A DNA stretch of 64,000 nucleotides from Oceanobacillus manasiensis (lineage in GTDB: Bacteria; Bacillota; Bacilli; Bacillales; Amphibacillaceae). A program made the position numbers and the translations under genes. The stretch is from the NCBI RefSeq assembly GCF_000724085.1, contig NZ_CCDL010000001.1, positions 1,302,001-1,366,000 on the forward strand. The letters are read 5' to 3'. This document shows positions 8,776 through 17,191 of the stretch, piece after piece (the first letter of the stretch is position 1; each line of letters starts with the position of its first letter). The notes under the pieces were generated by a model. That model made no database searches. It was given only the letters and a program-made list of their open reading frames with translations, and was not told the DNA's origin.

Positions 8776-9330
8776 ATGACAAATGTAGATGAACAATATA
8801 AAAAGGGAGTAATAAGCTTATATGAAAAAGCAGGTATTCCCCTAACTCAGAATGAGATTGCTAATATTGACTATGCTGATTTTGGGCTTAATAACGTACA
8901 AGAGGAAGCACTAAATCTAGTAGTATATGTAAATAATGAGAGATATTGTGCAAAAGAAATGGTGTTGTTACCTAATCAGACATGTCCAGAACATATGCAT
9001 CCTTCTATAGAGGGGAGGCTAGGGAAGCAGGAGACCTTTAGATGTTGTTGGGGAAAAGTATTCTTATATGTAGAGGGAGATCAGGAACTCAAAGAGGATG
9101 GAATACAAGTGTCACTTCCTCAAACAAATAAAGATTACTATACTGCAAGTAAAGAAATTGTGTTAACACCAGGTGAGCAATATACCATCGACCCAGATAC
9201 ACGGCATTGGTTTAAAGCGGGTAATGAAGGAGCCGTTATTACCGAGTTCTCATCACCAAGCGATGACGCATCAGATATCTTTACCAATCCACATATTAAG
9301 AGAGTTGCTAGAGATAAGATTACGTCATAG
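8776..9330 (+). CDS. D-lyxose/D-mannose isomerase (cupin type)
   Basis: 184 residues. Start set at ATG 8776 after GGAGGG; the GTG at 8761 precedes that site. The cupin metal site is clear: PEHMHPSIEGRLGKQETFRC (near residues 75-95) and the later TRHWF histidine, together with WGKVFLYVEGD, identify the D-lyxose ketol-isomerase family (DUF1498), manganese enzymes that interconvert D-lyxose with D-xylulose and D-mannose with D-fructose. Last gene of unit A. In context it probably makes the ketose taken by the aldolase, or supplies D-xylulose to the transketolase pool. Confidence 0.88.
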   Translation: MTNVDEQYKKGVISLYEKAGIPLTQNEIANIDYADFGLNNVQEEALNLVVYVNNERYCAKEMVLLPNQTCPEHMHPSIEGRLGKQETFRCCWGKVFLYVEGDQELKEDGIQVSLPQTNKDYYTASKEIVLTPGEQYTIDPDTRHWFKAGNEGAVITEFSSPSDDASDIFTNPHIKRVARDKITS

Positions 9331-9364
9331 TTTTGGTGCTGCTAGCATAATCGAAAAGCAAAAA

Positions 9365-9402
9365 AGAGAAACCGTATAATTGTTAGCGGTTTCTTTTTTT
9401 GG
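9365..9402 (+). terminator. Terminator of unit A
   Basis: AGAAACCG (9367-9374) pairs with CGGTTTCT (9388-9395), followed by T7. Confidence 0.85.
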
Positions 9403-9466
9403 CTTGAAAATAAATTTTATTATACGTGCAAAGCATATCAAGTAGGTGTTTTAAATCATACGGATA

Positions 9467-10240
9467 TTAATCGGCTGAAATAACCTTTATACCCGTGTTT
9501 TGGATTTTTGAGTGTAATTCATCCTCAATAGCCTTTTCAGTAATTAACGTATCAATTTGGTCTATAGTAGCAAAAAAAGCACTTGATGTTTTACCAATTT
9601 TTGAAGAATCAATTATTGCAATTACCTTCTTGGCTCTTTTTATCATTTCTTTTTTTAACTCTACTTCATACAAGTTAAAGTCTGATAGGCCTTTCTCAAT
9701 AGAGAACCCGTTAGCAGAAGTAAACATAACATCAATGTTGACATGGTCTAAAACGCCTAATCCGAAAGTTCCCTCAATAGAAGTAGACTTCTTTGTTACT
9801 ACTCCACCAATCATTATAACTGTAATATCAGGGTTATCTTTTAATTCAAATGCTGTTTGAATACCACTGGTTACAACAGTTAATCGAAGGGGCTGGCTGT
9901 TCAAATAGCGAGCTAATTCTAAGGCCGTAGAACTCGCATCGAGTAGAATGCATTGCTTCTCCGCAACATACTGGAACGCTTTTTTTCCAATTAAGGACTT
10001 TTCTTTTTTATTTTTCTTTTCTCGTGCAGAAAAGCTAGTTTCTTGATCTATATTATCTTTTAAAATTGCACCACCATGAGTCCTAGTAAGTAGCCCTTCA
10101 TTCTCCATTTTATTAAGGTCTGTACGCAAAGTTGCTTCAGAGACCCCAATCTGGTTTGCAAGCTCTTTTACAGTTAACCGCTGCTTGTCATTTAATAATT
10201 GCAATATTTTATTTCTTCTTTCATCCACAAACATTTTCAT
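9467..10240 (-). CDS. DeoR/GlpR-family transcriptional regulator (unit B)
   Basis: 257 residues. N-terminal winged helix (MFVDERRNKILQLLNDKQRL, then IGVSEATLRTDLNKM) and the THGGAIL hinge, then the DeoRC sensor domain with LLDASSTALELARYL (near residue 95) and VVTSGIQTA. Typical length. It is divergent from the GntP permease operon at 10551 and probably represses it, with a phosphorylated sugar as inducer. The SDFNLYEVELKKEM segment near residue 190 is nearly the same as in the regulator at 4898, so the two are probably paralogues. Confidence 0.92.
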   Translation of the reverse strand: MKMFVDERRNKILQLLNDKQRLTVKELANQIGVSEATLRTDLNKMENEGLLTRTHGGAILKDNIDQETSFSAREKKNKKEKSLIGKKAFQYVAEKQCILLDASSTALELARYLNSQPLRLTVVTSGIQTAFELKDNPDITVIMIGGVVTKKSTSIEGTFGLGVLDHVNIDVMFTSANGFSIEKGLSDFNLYEVELKKEMIKRAKKVIAIIDSSKIGKTSSAFFATIDQIDTLITEKAIEDELHSKIQNTGIKVISAD

Positions 10241-10374
10241 TTACTCTACATCCTTACTTTTCTAGTTAATTAACATTTTATTTCAAATAGGGATATTTAT
10301 CAACATTTATCTTTCCAACTGTTTTTATTTTCGTTTTCAAAACTGATAGATAATAACAATAATCAAAAACAATA

Positions 10375-10402
10375 TTGACAAAAAAATAAAAAATGATAAC
10401 AT
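10375..10402 (+). promoter_or_regulatory. Predicted sigma-A promoter of the GntP-OiaC-ApnO operon
   Basis: TTGACA at 10375-10380, 16-base spacer, TAACAT at 10397-10402, in the divergent intergenic region with the deoR gene at 9467. Confidence 0.65.
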
Positions 10403-10420
10403 AAAATTAAAATTACGCAT

Positions 10421-10434
10421 TGAAAACGATTGCA
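10421..10434 (+). promoter_or_regulatory. Putative cre site (CcpA)
   Basis: TGAAAACGATTGCA matches the cre pattern at 13 of 14 positions and is placed just downstream of the predicted start of transcription, a typical repressing position. Confidence 0.65.
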
Positions 10435-10550
10435 ATGTTTAAAGATTTATGATTAAGTTTGTCTTTAATTGGAGGAGGTACGGATCCAAAAACAATTAAT
10501 TTATTTTAACTTTTGAAAAAACATCAGTAAACAATTAGGGGGGAAAGTTC

Positions 10551-11915
10551 ATGTCAGCAGAAGGTCAAATGATATTAGGGTTAGTTATTGGAGTTTTCGT
10601 TTTAATTTTTCTTGTAATTAAAACAAAGGTCCATGTGTTTCCTGCACTAATTATTGGGGCTGCATTAACTGGATTAATCGGCGGAATGGATGCGCTTGAT
10701 GTTGTGAATGGAATAACATCTGGTTTTGGATCTACTATAAGTTCAATTGGTATTGTGATTGGATTCGGAGTTATGCTAGGAAGAATCTTGGAAGTATCTG
10801 GGGCAGCAGAACGTCTAGCCTTTACGTTATTAAAGTGGTTAGGTAAAAGGAAAGAAGAATGGGCAATGGCTATTGCTGGTTACATAGTTTCCATTCCTAT
10901 CTTTGTAGATTCTGCGTTTGTTATTTTAACGCCACTTATTAAAGCGTTATCAACCAAAACAGGTAAATCTATTGTTAGCTTAGGTATTGCTCTTGGTGTA
11001 GGTTTAATCGTAACGCACCATGCTGTTCCGCCTACTCCAGGCCCTTTAGGGGTTGCTGGGATATTTGAAATTGACATGGGATATATGATTCTATCTGGAA
11101 TAATTCTTGGGATACCACTAATCATTGCCGGTGTTTTTTATGCTAGATGGATCGGAAAGAAAATCTATCAGCTTCCAGATGAAACTGGAATTGGGTGGAA
11201 ACGTCCAAACATGCCAGAAACTTTTAGCGAGTATGTAGAAATGGAAGAAAAGAAAAACCTACCATCATTTTTTGTTTCTGTGCTCCCCATTTTATTACCA
11301 ATTCTATTAATCTTTATAAATACCGTACTTAGCGCGTTAGAATTGAATGATGGTATATATCAATACTTACAATTTGTAGGGTCTCCAGTAATAGCTGTTT
11401 TAATTGGTTTATTGGTTGCGATTTATACGTTGTTTAATGATATTAAGCGATCAGAAGCGTTAGATCGTATGGAAGAAGGGGTTACCCAAGCAGGTATTAT
11501 ATTGTTAGTAACAGGTGGTGGCGGTGCACTTGGAACAATTCTGAGAGAAAGTGGAACAGGTGATTATATAGCAAATGTAATCGCGTCATGGCCACTTCCG
11601 GCGATCCTGATTCCATTTATTGTTGCTAGTTTGGTTCGCCTGATTCAAGGTAGTGGTACAGTTGCAATGATTACGTCTGCATCCATTACAGCTCCAATAT
11701 TGGCCACTATGGATGTAAATATGGTTCTTGCTGCGCAGGCAGCAGCATTGGGAGCGTTAGTTTTCTCGTACTTCAATGATAGTGGATTCCATGTGATGAC
11801 CCGAATGATGGGAATCAAGAATGTAAAAGAACAAATAATGGTTTGGTCCGTTCCAATGACAATCATTTGGGCAATCGCCTTAGTAGAACTTTTGATTGCG
11901 GATATGATTTTCTAA
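10551..11915 (+). CDS. GntP-family sugar-acid:proton symporter
   Basis: 454 residues with about 12-14 hydrophobic segments, the usual GntP length. Family features include FPALIIGAALTGLIGGM, GFGSTISSIGIVIGFGVMLG (near residue 65), the HHAVPPTPGPLGVAG loop (near 162) and RLIQGSGTVAMITSAS (near 365). The family takes up gluconate and related aldonic or hydroxy acids with protons. Being first in an operon with two acid-sugar enzymes, the substrate is probably an acid sugar such as D-apionate or a tetronate rather than gluconate. Preceded by AGGGGGGAAAG. Confidence 0.9.
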   Translation: MSAEGQMILGLVIGVFVLIFLVIKTKVHVFPALIIGAALTGLIGGMDALDVVNGITSGFGSTISSIGIVIGFGVMLGRILEVSGAAERLAFTLLKWLGKRKEEWAMAIAGYIVSIPIFVDSAFVILTPLIKALSTKTGKSIVSLGIALGVGLIVTHHAVPPTPGPLGVAGIFEIDMGYMILSGIILGIPLIIAGVFYARWIGKKIYQLPDETGIGWKRPNMPETFSEYVEMEEKKNLPSFFVSVLPILLPILLIFINTVLSALELNDGIYQYLQFVGSPVIAVLIGLLVAIYTLFNDIKRSEALDRMEEGVTQAGIILLVTGGGGALGTILRESGTGDYIANVIASWPLPAILIPFIVASLVRLIQGSGTVAMITSASITAPILATMDVNMVLAAQAAALGALVFSYFNDSGFHVMTRMMGIKNVKEQIMVWSVPMTIIWAIALVELLIADMIF

Positions 11916-11960
11916 TTAGTAGAATATAAGACTTATAAGAATCTATAAGGAGGTCTTGCA

Positions 11961-12761
11961 GTGAATATTGGGTTAAGTACGTATGCGTTTTTTTGGCAAA
12001 TATCTGGACATAATCCTTCTCCAATTACAGTAGAAGAAATGCTAGAAACTACTGCTTCCCTGGGGGGAGATGTTTTTCAGATATGCGATTATCCTCTCAT
12101 TGAGAGCATGCAGGAAGACGAACTAGTCTCAATTGCTCAAACTGCAAAAAAATTAGATATTGAATTAGAATTAGGAACACGTGGGGTAAAACCGGAACAC
12201 TTGTTAAATTATCTGCGAATTGCTGACATTCTAAACGTGAGATTAATTAGAACGATGTTCCATACAGCGGATGACAAGCCGGACAATGAGGCAGTTTATA
12301 CGCGTTTAATGGAAGTTTTGCCAAAGCTTGAGGAAGTGGAGGTCAAGTTAGCGATTGAAACTTATGAACAGGTTAAGACAAGTGATATTGTAAAAGTAAT
12401 AGAAAAAATCAACAGTCCATATATAGGTATTTGCTTAGATCCTGGTAACACGATTGCTGCCCTAGAACACCCAAATGATGTCGTTAGACTTTCGGCACCA
12501 TATGTAACCAATCTTCACGTGAAAGATTTTATTTTTTCTAGAAAAGATGGCTGGGTTGGATTCAGCTTAATTGGATGTCCTTTAGGGAAAGGATTACTTG
12601 ACTTAACCTATATGTTAGGCGAATTAAAAAAAGAGAACAAAGATGTCAACGCGATTATTGAACTTTGGGTTCCTTATACAAATACAATAGAAGAAACAAT
12701 TTCTTTAGAGAAAGTTTGGACGAAAAAAAGCTTAGATTATTTAAGGAGGAATATAAAATGA
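11961..12761 (+). CDS. Sugar-phosphate isomerase/epimerase-fold enzyme, candidate 3-oxo-isoapionate decarboxylase (OiaC)
   Basis: 266 residues, GTG start after AAGGAGG. AP-endonuclease-2/xylose-isomerase-like TIM barrel: the metal-ligand positions are visible as AIETYEQ (Glu, near residue 133), GICLDPGNT (Asp, near 160), NLHVKDF (His, near 186) and IIELW (Glu near the end). The fold covers isomerases, epimerases and decarboxylases. Its partner is an ApnO-like oxidoreductase whose start overlaps its stop (ATGA). In the characterised D-apionate pathway OiaC, a protein of this fold, decarboxylates 3-oxo-isoapionate to L-erythrulose. The assignment rests on context plus fold, not on a diagnostic residue. 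Confidence 0.6.
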   Translation: MNIGLSTYAFFWQISGHNPSPITVEEMLETTASLGGDVFQICDYPLIESMQEDELVSIAQTAKKLDIELELGTRGVKPEHLLNYLRIADILNVRLIRTMFHTADDKPDNEAVYTRLMEVLPKLEEVEVKLAIETYEQVKTSDIVKVIEKINSPYIGICLDPGNTIAALEHPNDVVRLSAPYVTNLHVKDFIFSRKDGWVGFSLIGCPLGKGLLDLTYMLGELKKENKDVNAIIELWVPYTNTIEETISLEKVWTKKSLDYLRRNIK

Positions 12762-13618
12762 GTAAAGAAAGATTAACAGTGGCGGTAATCGGTGCAGGTG
12801 GGAAAATGGGTGCGAGAATTACGGATAACCTTATTAAAGTTGAAGATTACGAGTTGAGATTGGTTGAAAACTCTCCGCAGAAGAAAAAAGATATTGAGGC
12901 TAAGGGTCTTGAACTTTCAGATATGTCAATAACAGTTGAAGTAAGTGATGTTATCATTTTAGCTGTTCCGGACACGGTCATTGGGAAAGTTTCAGAACAA
13001 GTTGTACCTCAAATGAAGTCGGGAGCCGTTCTGCTAACATTAGATCCGGCAGCAGCTTATGCAGGGTTATTGTATGATCGAGAGGATATTACGTCCGTTG
13101 TAGCCCACCCTTGCCATCCTTCTGTATTCGGAAAATACTTAACTGAAGAAGAACACGCCGACTTTTTTGGTGGGGTAGCAGCAGAACAAGATGTAGTGAT
13201 TGCTAAGTATTCTGGTGCAGAAGATAAGTTTAATGCAGGTCAAGAAGTTGTAAGAAACATGTATGCCCCAGTAGGTGCTATACATCGTATAACGGTGAAA
13301 CAAATGGCGATCTTAGAGCCGACTTTGGCTGAAGTGATTACTTGTATGATTGGTACAGTGTTTAAGGAAAGCCTTGATGAAACAGTTAAAAAAGGTGTTC
13401 CGGAAGAGGCTGCTAAAGCTATGTTATACGGCCATATTCAAATTGCATTATCTGTAGCGTTAAAAGGAACAAATCCTTTTTCCGATGCTTGTATGGTTGC
13501 TATTGATCATGGTAAAGAAGCAATTATTAAACCAGATTGGAAACGAGTATTTGATGATGAAGTATTGGACAAAGTAATTGGTGATATGCTTCACCTAAAA
13601 GAACCAATTAACCACTAA
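12758..13618 (+). CDS. PGDH_C-type NAD-dependent oxidoreductase, candidate D-apionate oxidoisomerase (ApnO)
   Basis: 286 residues. Start at ATG 12758, overlapping the upstream TGA and preceded by AAGGAGG. Rossmann fold with the dinucleotide loop VAVIGAGGKMGARI (residues 9-22), a VAHPCHPSVFG segment (near 110) and a helical C-terminal domain with ILEPTLAEVITCMIG, as in the phosphogluconate dehydrogenase C-terminal-like family (PGDH_C) that contains D-apionate oxidoisomerase, which oxidises and rearranges D-apionate to 3-oxo-isoapionate. Pairing with an OiaC-like enzyme and an acid-sugar permease supports this. Other family members act on unrelated hydroxy acids, so the substrate is inferred. 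Confidence 0.6.
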   Translation: MSKERLTVAVIGAGGKMGARITDNLIKVEDYELRLVENSPQKKKDIEAKGLELSDMSITVEVSDVIILAVPDTVIGKVSEQVVPQMKSGAVLLTLDPAAAYAGLLYDREDITSVVAHPCHPSVFGKYLTEEEHADFFGGVAAEQDVVIAKYSGAEDKFNAGQEVVRNMYAPVGAIHRITVKQMAILEPTLAEVITCMIGTVFKESLDETVKKGVPEEAAKAMLYGHIQIALSVALKGTNPFSDACMVAIDHGKEAIIKPDWKRVFDDEVLDKVIGDMLHLKEPINH

Positions 13619-13714
13619 ATCCTACGTGTAAGAACAATTGTTAGGGGATAGAAGAGTTCTTCCTTTATTCGAAAAGTTCAGCTGGTATCTTCAATGCTAT
13701 CCGAGAGAAAAAAT

Positions 13715-13753
13715 AAAAATCCGACCCATGCTCATTGGCTGGGTCGGATTTTC
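13715..13753. terminator. Bidirectional terminator between units B and C
   Basis: A perfect 13-bp stem (AAAATCCGACCCA with its complement, 11-base loop) flanked by A and T tracts, between the convergent ApnO-like and PdxA2 genes. Confidence 0.9.
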
Positions 13754-13790
13754 GTATCCAAACAAATGTAGTGTGATTAGCTGCTTTTTA

Positions 13791-14801
13791 TTACATAGTA
13801 TCCTTAGTGAATTTTGGTGCGTAATGAGCTGCTAGTTTTATACATTCCTCCATGCTCACACTGGATGCAATGTTTTCGCCAGCAATATCAAACGCAGTTC
13901 CGTGATCTACGGAAGTTCTTAAGAAAGGAAGCCCATTTGTTATGGAAATCGTTTTATGAAAGTCTGCCATTTTGGCTGCAATATGACCTTGGTCATGGTA
14001 TAAGGATAATACTGCGTCATATTTTCCATTTAAAGCCTGGTGGAATACGGAGTCAGCCGGAACGGGGCCATGCGCATCAATTCCATCAGCCTTAGCCTTC
14101 TCAATTCCTGGACCAATCTCCTCCACCTCTTCATACCCGAATAATCCACCTTCGCCACTGTGTGGGTTTAAGCCAGCTACCGCTAGTTTACGAGAGTCGA
14201 CTCCTAAGCGACGTAGGGCTTGATCACAACGATTTAAATAATCATGTACCCTTTCCTGGGTCATTTGAGAAATCGCATCTTTTAAAGATAAGTGACGAGT
14301 AAGGAAAAAGATACGTAATTTATTTACTTGGAACATGGTCAATGGATCTTTGGTATCTGTTAAGGACTCTAACATTTCAGTATGGCCTATGAATGGAACG
14401 TTCGCTGCTTTTAATGATTCTTTGTTGATTGGGGTTGTTGCGAGTGCTTCAACAGCTCCACTCGTGGCTAAGTTAACAGCAGTCTTAATATACTCATACG
14501 CTGCCTTTCCACATTGAGCTTGAACTTTTCCATATTGAAAAGCTTCCACATTAACGTTATCTAAATCTATTAAGTCGACGGTGCCAGCTTCATAAATACC
14601 TTTTGTTGGCTCCTCTATAACATTAATTTTTATATTTTTGTTAACGATTTCAATCGCTTTTGCAAAAATCTTAGCATCCCCAATTACGATAGGTTTGCAC
14701 ATGTCATATATCTCCGTATTTGCTAATGCTTTTGCCGTAATCTCAGGTCCTATTCCTGCGGGATCTCCCATTGGAATGGCAACAATTGCTTTTTTCATCA
14801 T
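13791..14801 (-). CDS. pdxA2: PdxA2: 4-phospho-D-threonate/D-erythronate dehydrogenase
   Basis: 336 residues, member of the PdxA family. Start ATG 8 bases after AAAGGAG. Landmarks: [13 protein letters not shown] at the start, the metal histidines in PFIGHTEML (near residue 138), [10 protein letters not shown] (near 210) and [11 protein letters not shown] (near 267), plus [10 protein letters not shown] (near 300). PdxA2 enzymes oxidise and decarboxylate 4-phosphotetronates to DHAP and CO2, separately from pyridoxal synthesis. Gene neighbours decide this: a DUF1537 kinase directly upstream and a DeoR regulator, but no pyridoxine genes. Last gene of unit C. Confidence 0.85.
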   Translation of the reverse strand: MMKKAIVAIPMGDPAGIGPEITAKALANTEIYDMCKPIVIGDAKIFAKAIEIVNKNIKINVIEEPTKGIYEAGTVDLIDLDNVNVEAFQYGKVQAQCGKAAYEYIKTAVNLATSGAVEALATTPINKESLKAANVPFIGHTEMLESLTDTKDPLTMFQVNKLRIFFLTRHLSLKDAISQMTQERVHDYLNRCDQALRRLGVDSRKLAVAGLNPHSGEGGLFGYEEVEEIGPGIEKAKADGIDAHGPVPADSVFHQALNGKYDAVLSLYHDQGHIAAKMADFHKTISITNGLPFLRTSVDHGTAFDIAGENIASSVSMEECIKLAAHYAPKFTKDTM

Positions 14802-14852
14802 TTATTCGCTCCTTTGTTTAAATATAAAAGTTTGGGGGGGAGAAATGTCTGC

Positions 14853-16151
14853 TTACCCTTTAGTTTTGGTAGTTTGTAAATACTTCACAGCTGTGTAAAT
14901 TGACTTCTTGTCACCTATCATACCACCCTTCGTTACGATGGGGAGATTAGGAAATCGCCCATCGATCATTTTACCAAAGGCTGTTAATGGTAAAACTTCA
15001 TCGATTAGTTTTATACCAGAGGCATTACAAACGGCGCACATAGAAGCTGTTACATCCCCACCGCTAGTAAAGCAGCCCTGAATAAGATAACGTGTTTGTT
15101 GCATCACGATTCTAGTAATTTTAGCGAGACCATCAGTAATGCGTTTAGCTAAAGCATCTTCTGTGGAATGATACTTTTCTGCTATAGCCTTCAGGTTAAT
15201 CTGTTTTTCTGTTCCTTCTATATTTGTAGTAATGATCAGCACATCATCTTGATGAATTCTATTCATAGCTTCAAAGGTTGCTCTTTCGACCTCTTCCTCC
15301 CAACTTACTCCAAACGTTGCTAACTTTTCCGCTGATACATAGATAGGTGTCGAGTTTGTTTTGCTTTTTAAATAGCTTAATTGACTCTTCGTTAGTGCTG
15401 TCACGCTACCAACTGATACAATAACTTTCCCTGGATTCACATGCTGATTAAAGAAGGCTTGGGAATAAGCAGCCGTCAGGGGCCCAGGGTCAGTTGGAAT
15501 TAAGTTAAATCCCTTAATAGTAAGCATTGTTTCTGCAATGATCTCTATATCTTCGTCCGTAACCGCATCAATTACAATAATGCGGTTACCTGAATTGATG
15601 GCGCTTAAAAGAGATTGATTTAGGGATTCGATCCCAGCTAGTACTTTATCTAATCCAATATGCTCAACCTTATGATGACTTTGCTGCTGAATAACCTTTG
15701 GAACACATGAATCTACAATGGGGGTTATCGGATCCTGTGCAACGTCTGTCTCTTGAACAGGGATGCCATCTACTAATAAATAACCACCCGAGGTAATTCT
15801 TCCTGAATCAGGGAAGGAAGGAACGACAACGGCGATACTATCGTCACCAACTTCCTGTAATACGGTATCTATTTCATACCCAATATTTCCTCTAATGGTG
15901 CTGTCTATCCGTTTGCAAATTATTTTAGCATCCCACTCTCGAAAACTTTCCATTGCTTTATGTATCCTATTGGTAATTTGCTGCTTGGGAAGGTATCTAG
16001 TATCTGTGTCGATACATACTGCGTCAAGTTTATGAGAGTCGGGAATTTTATCCCTATACACTATGGTAGCAGAAGTAAATCCCACTTTACTTAAACGGAC
16101 CCCAGTAGCGTTTGCGCCTGTTAAATCATCAGCAATTATGCCTACTTTCAT
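14853..16151 (-). CDS. DUF1537 four-carbon acid-sugar kinase (DtnK/OtnK type)
   Basis: 432 residues, two-domain kinase family. N-terminal substrate domain starts IADDLTGANATGV (near residue 6) and has DTDTRYL and CKRIDSTIRGNIGYE (near 83-97); the C-terminal nucleotide domain contains VSVGSVTALTKSQ (near 257), QGCFTSGGDVTASM (near 365) and KGGMIGD (near 415). Family members phosphorylate D-threonate, D-erythronate, 3-oxo-tetronates or 3-oxo-isoapionate. Adjacent PdxA2 argues for a D-tetronate kinase feeding DHAP formation; the absence of a RuBisCO-like OiaX gene argues against an OiaK role. Second gene of unit C. Confidence 0.88.
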   Translation of the reverse strand: MKVGIIADDLTGANATGVRLSKVGFTSATIVYRDKIPDSHKLDAVCIDTDTRYLPKQQITNRIHKAMESFREWDAKIICKRIDSTIRGNIGYEIDTVLQEVGDDSIAVVVPSFPDSGRITSGGYLLVDGIPVQETDVAQDPITPIVDSCVPKVIQQQSHHKVEHIGLDKVLAGIESLNQSLLSAINSGNRIIVIDAVTDEDIEIIAETMLTIKGFNLIPTDPGPLTAAYSQAFFNQHVNPGKVIVSVGSVTALTKSQLSYLKSKTNSTPIYVSAEKLATFGVSWEEEVERATFEAMNRIHQDDVLIITTNIEGTEKQINLKAIAEKYHSTEDALAKRITDGLAKITRIVMQQTRYLIQGCFTSGGDVTASMCAVCNASGIKLIDEVLPLTAFGKMIDGRFPNLPIVTKGGMIGDKKSIYTAVKYLQTTKTKG

Positions 16152-16178
16152 GTCATTCCCCCCTTATTGATAAACTTG

Positions 16179-16931
16179 TTACAGTACCTTTAGTACATTG
16201 GAATATCGCTTTTTTGTTTCTACTGAAATATCATCATCTGTAAGCAGGCCGTATACTTGAGACAAATCACATACTTTCGAAAAAGCCTTCTGGTTTAATT
16301 TAGAAGAATCAGCGATTAACCAGCTAGTTTCCGCTGCGTCGATCATCAACTTTTTAACCAAAGATTTCTCTAATGTAGGAGAAGTGACTCCTGCCTCCAT
16401 ATCAACTGCATGTGCACCTAAAAATAGTAAATCGACATGCAAATCTTTAATGAAATTATAAGTTTGAGGCCCGTAAAGTGTACCGACATTCTGTTGCAAT
16501 TCACCGCCTGTTACAATAACTTTAAGTGAACAATCTACTAATTCGGTGGCAATTTTAATATCGTTTGTGATAACTGTTATGTTCTCTCGTTTCTTAAGTA
16601 ATTTCGCTAGCTCCAAATTGGTTGTGCCAGCATCCAATATGATGGTTTGGCCTTGTTGAACGAAAGAGAGTGCCTTATTAGCAATACTCTTTTTCTGGTT
16701 GATTTGCAGACTTTCTTTGTTTTTGTAGGGAGTTTCCGCCACTAAGGAGTTTGTGGAGACTGCCCCACCATGGATTCGGATAACTTTTCCGGTAGATTCT
16801 AAATATTTTAGATCTCTTCGTATTGTCATGGGCGAAACCTTCAAGCTATCAGCAATTCTCTCAATTAAGACTTTTCCATCCTCATCAATCCTTTTTAATA
16901 ACCAATCTCTTCTTTGTTGAGTAGAACCCAA
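16179..16931 (-). CDS. DeoR-family transcriptional regulator (units C and D)
   Basis: 250 residues with TTG start after AGGTAGGTGA. Winged helix (RRDWLLKRIDEDGKVLIERI, then LKVSPMTIRRDLKYL), IRIHGGAVS hinge, and DeoRC domain with IILDAGTTNLELAKLL (near residue 92) and VITNDIKIA. It is first in the operon with the DUF1537 kinase and PdxA2, and divergent from the dhaK operon, so it can control both from the shared 260-base region. Two copies of TTTTAAACAAAAA there are its likely operators. More distant from the other two DeoR proteins than they are from each other. Confidence 0.92.
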   Translation of the reverse strand: MGSTQQRRDWLLKRIDEDGKVLIERIADSLKVSPMTIRRDLKYLESTGKVIRIHGGAVSTNSLVAETPYKNKESLQINQKKSIANKALSFVQQGQTIILDAGTTNLELAKLLKKRENITVITNDIKIATELVDCSLKVIVTGGELQQNVGTLYGPQTYNFIKDLHVDLLFLGAHAVDMEAGVTSPTLEKSLVKKLMIDAAETSWLIADSSKLNQKAFSKVCDLSQVYGLLTDDDISVETKKRYSNVLKVL

Positions 16932-16986
16932 AATGTCACCTACCTTTATGTTAACAACTTACATAAAACATTTCCTTTATACATCC

Positions 16987-17014
16987 ATTATGTTATTTTT
17001 AAACAAAAAGTCAA
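16987..17014 (-). promoter_or_regulatory. Predicted promoter of deoR-kinase-pdxA2
   Basis: On the minus strand TTGACT (17014-17009), 16-base spacer, CATAAT (16992-16987). A putative operator copy occupies the spacer. Confidence 0.55.
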
Positions 17015-17040
17015 CCTAAAATGTTCATTTTAAACAAAAA
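16997..17040. promoter_or_regulatory. Putative DeoR operator: two direct copies of TTTTAAACAAAAA
   Basis: Identical 13-base copies at 16997-17009 and 17028-17040, start-to-start 31 bases, about three helical turns. The first lies between the -35 and -10 of the minus-strand promoter, the second upstream of the -35. A weaker relative (TTAAAAACAAAAGA) follows the -10 box of the dhaK promoter near 17130. Confidence 0.5.
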
Positions 17041-17101
17041 ACGATCTTGTTGAGGGTGATAAAAGCAACAGAAAATCAGTGTTATAAAGCATTTATGAAA
17101 A

Positions 17102-17130
17102 TTGACACAAACAAATAATAACGTTATAAT
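17102..17130 (+). promoter_or_regulatory. Consensus sigma-A promoter of the dhaK operon
   Basis: TTGACA at 17102-17107, exactly 17 bases, TATAAT at 17125-17130: both hexamers perfect. Strong promoter, so tight repression by the divergent DeoR protein is expected. Confidence 0.85.
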
Positions 17131-17191
17131 TAAAAACAAAAGAAAATGATATGAAATAAAAACATTTATAGTTAGGCAGGAGGGGGATTTT

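Noticed and set aside
14853-16151. Assigning the DUF1537 kinase as OiaK
   Set aside because: OiaK works with a RuBisCO-like decarboxylase that is not encoded here, while PdxA2 is adjacent.
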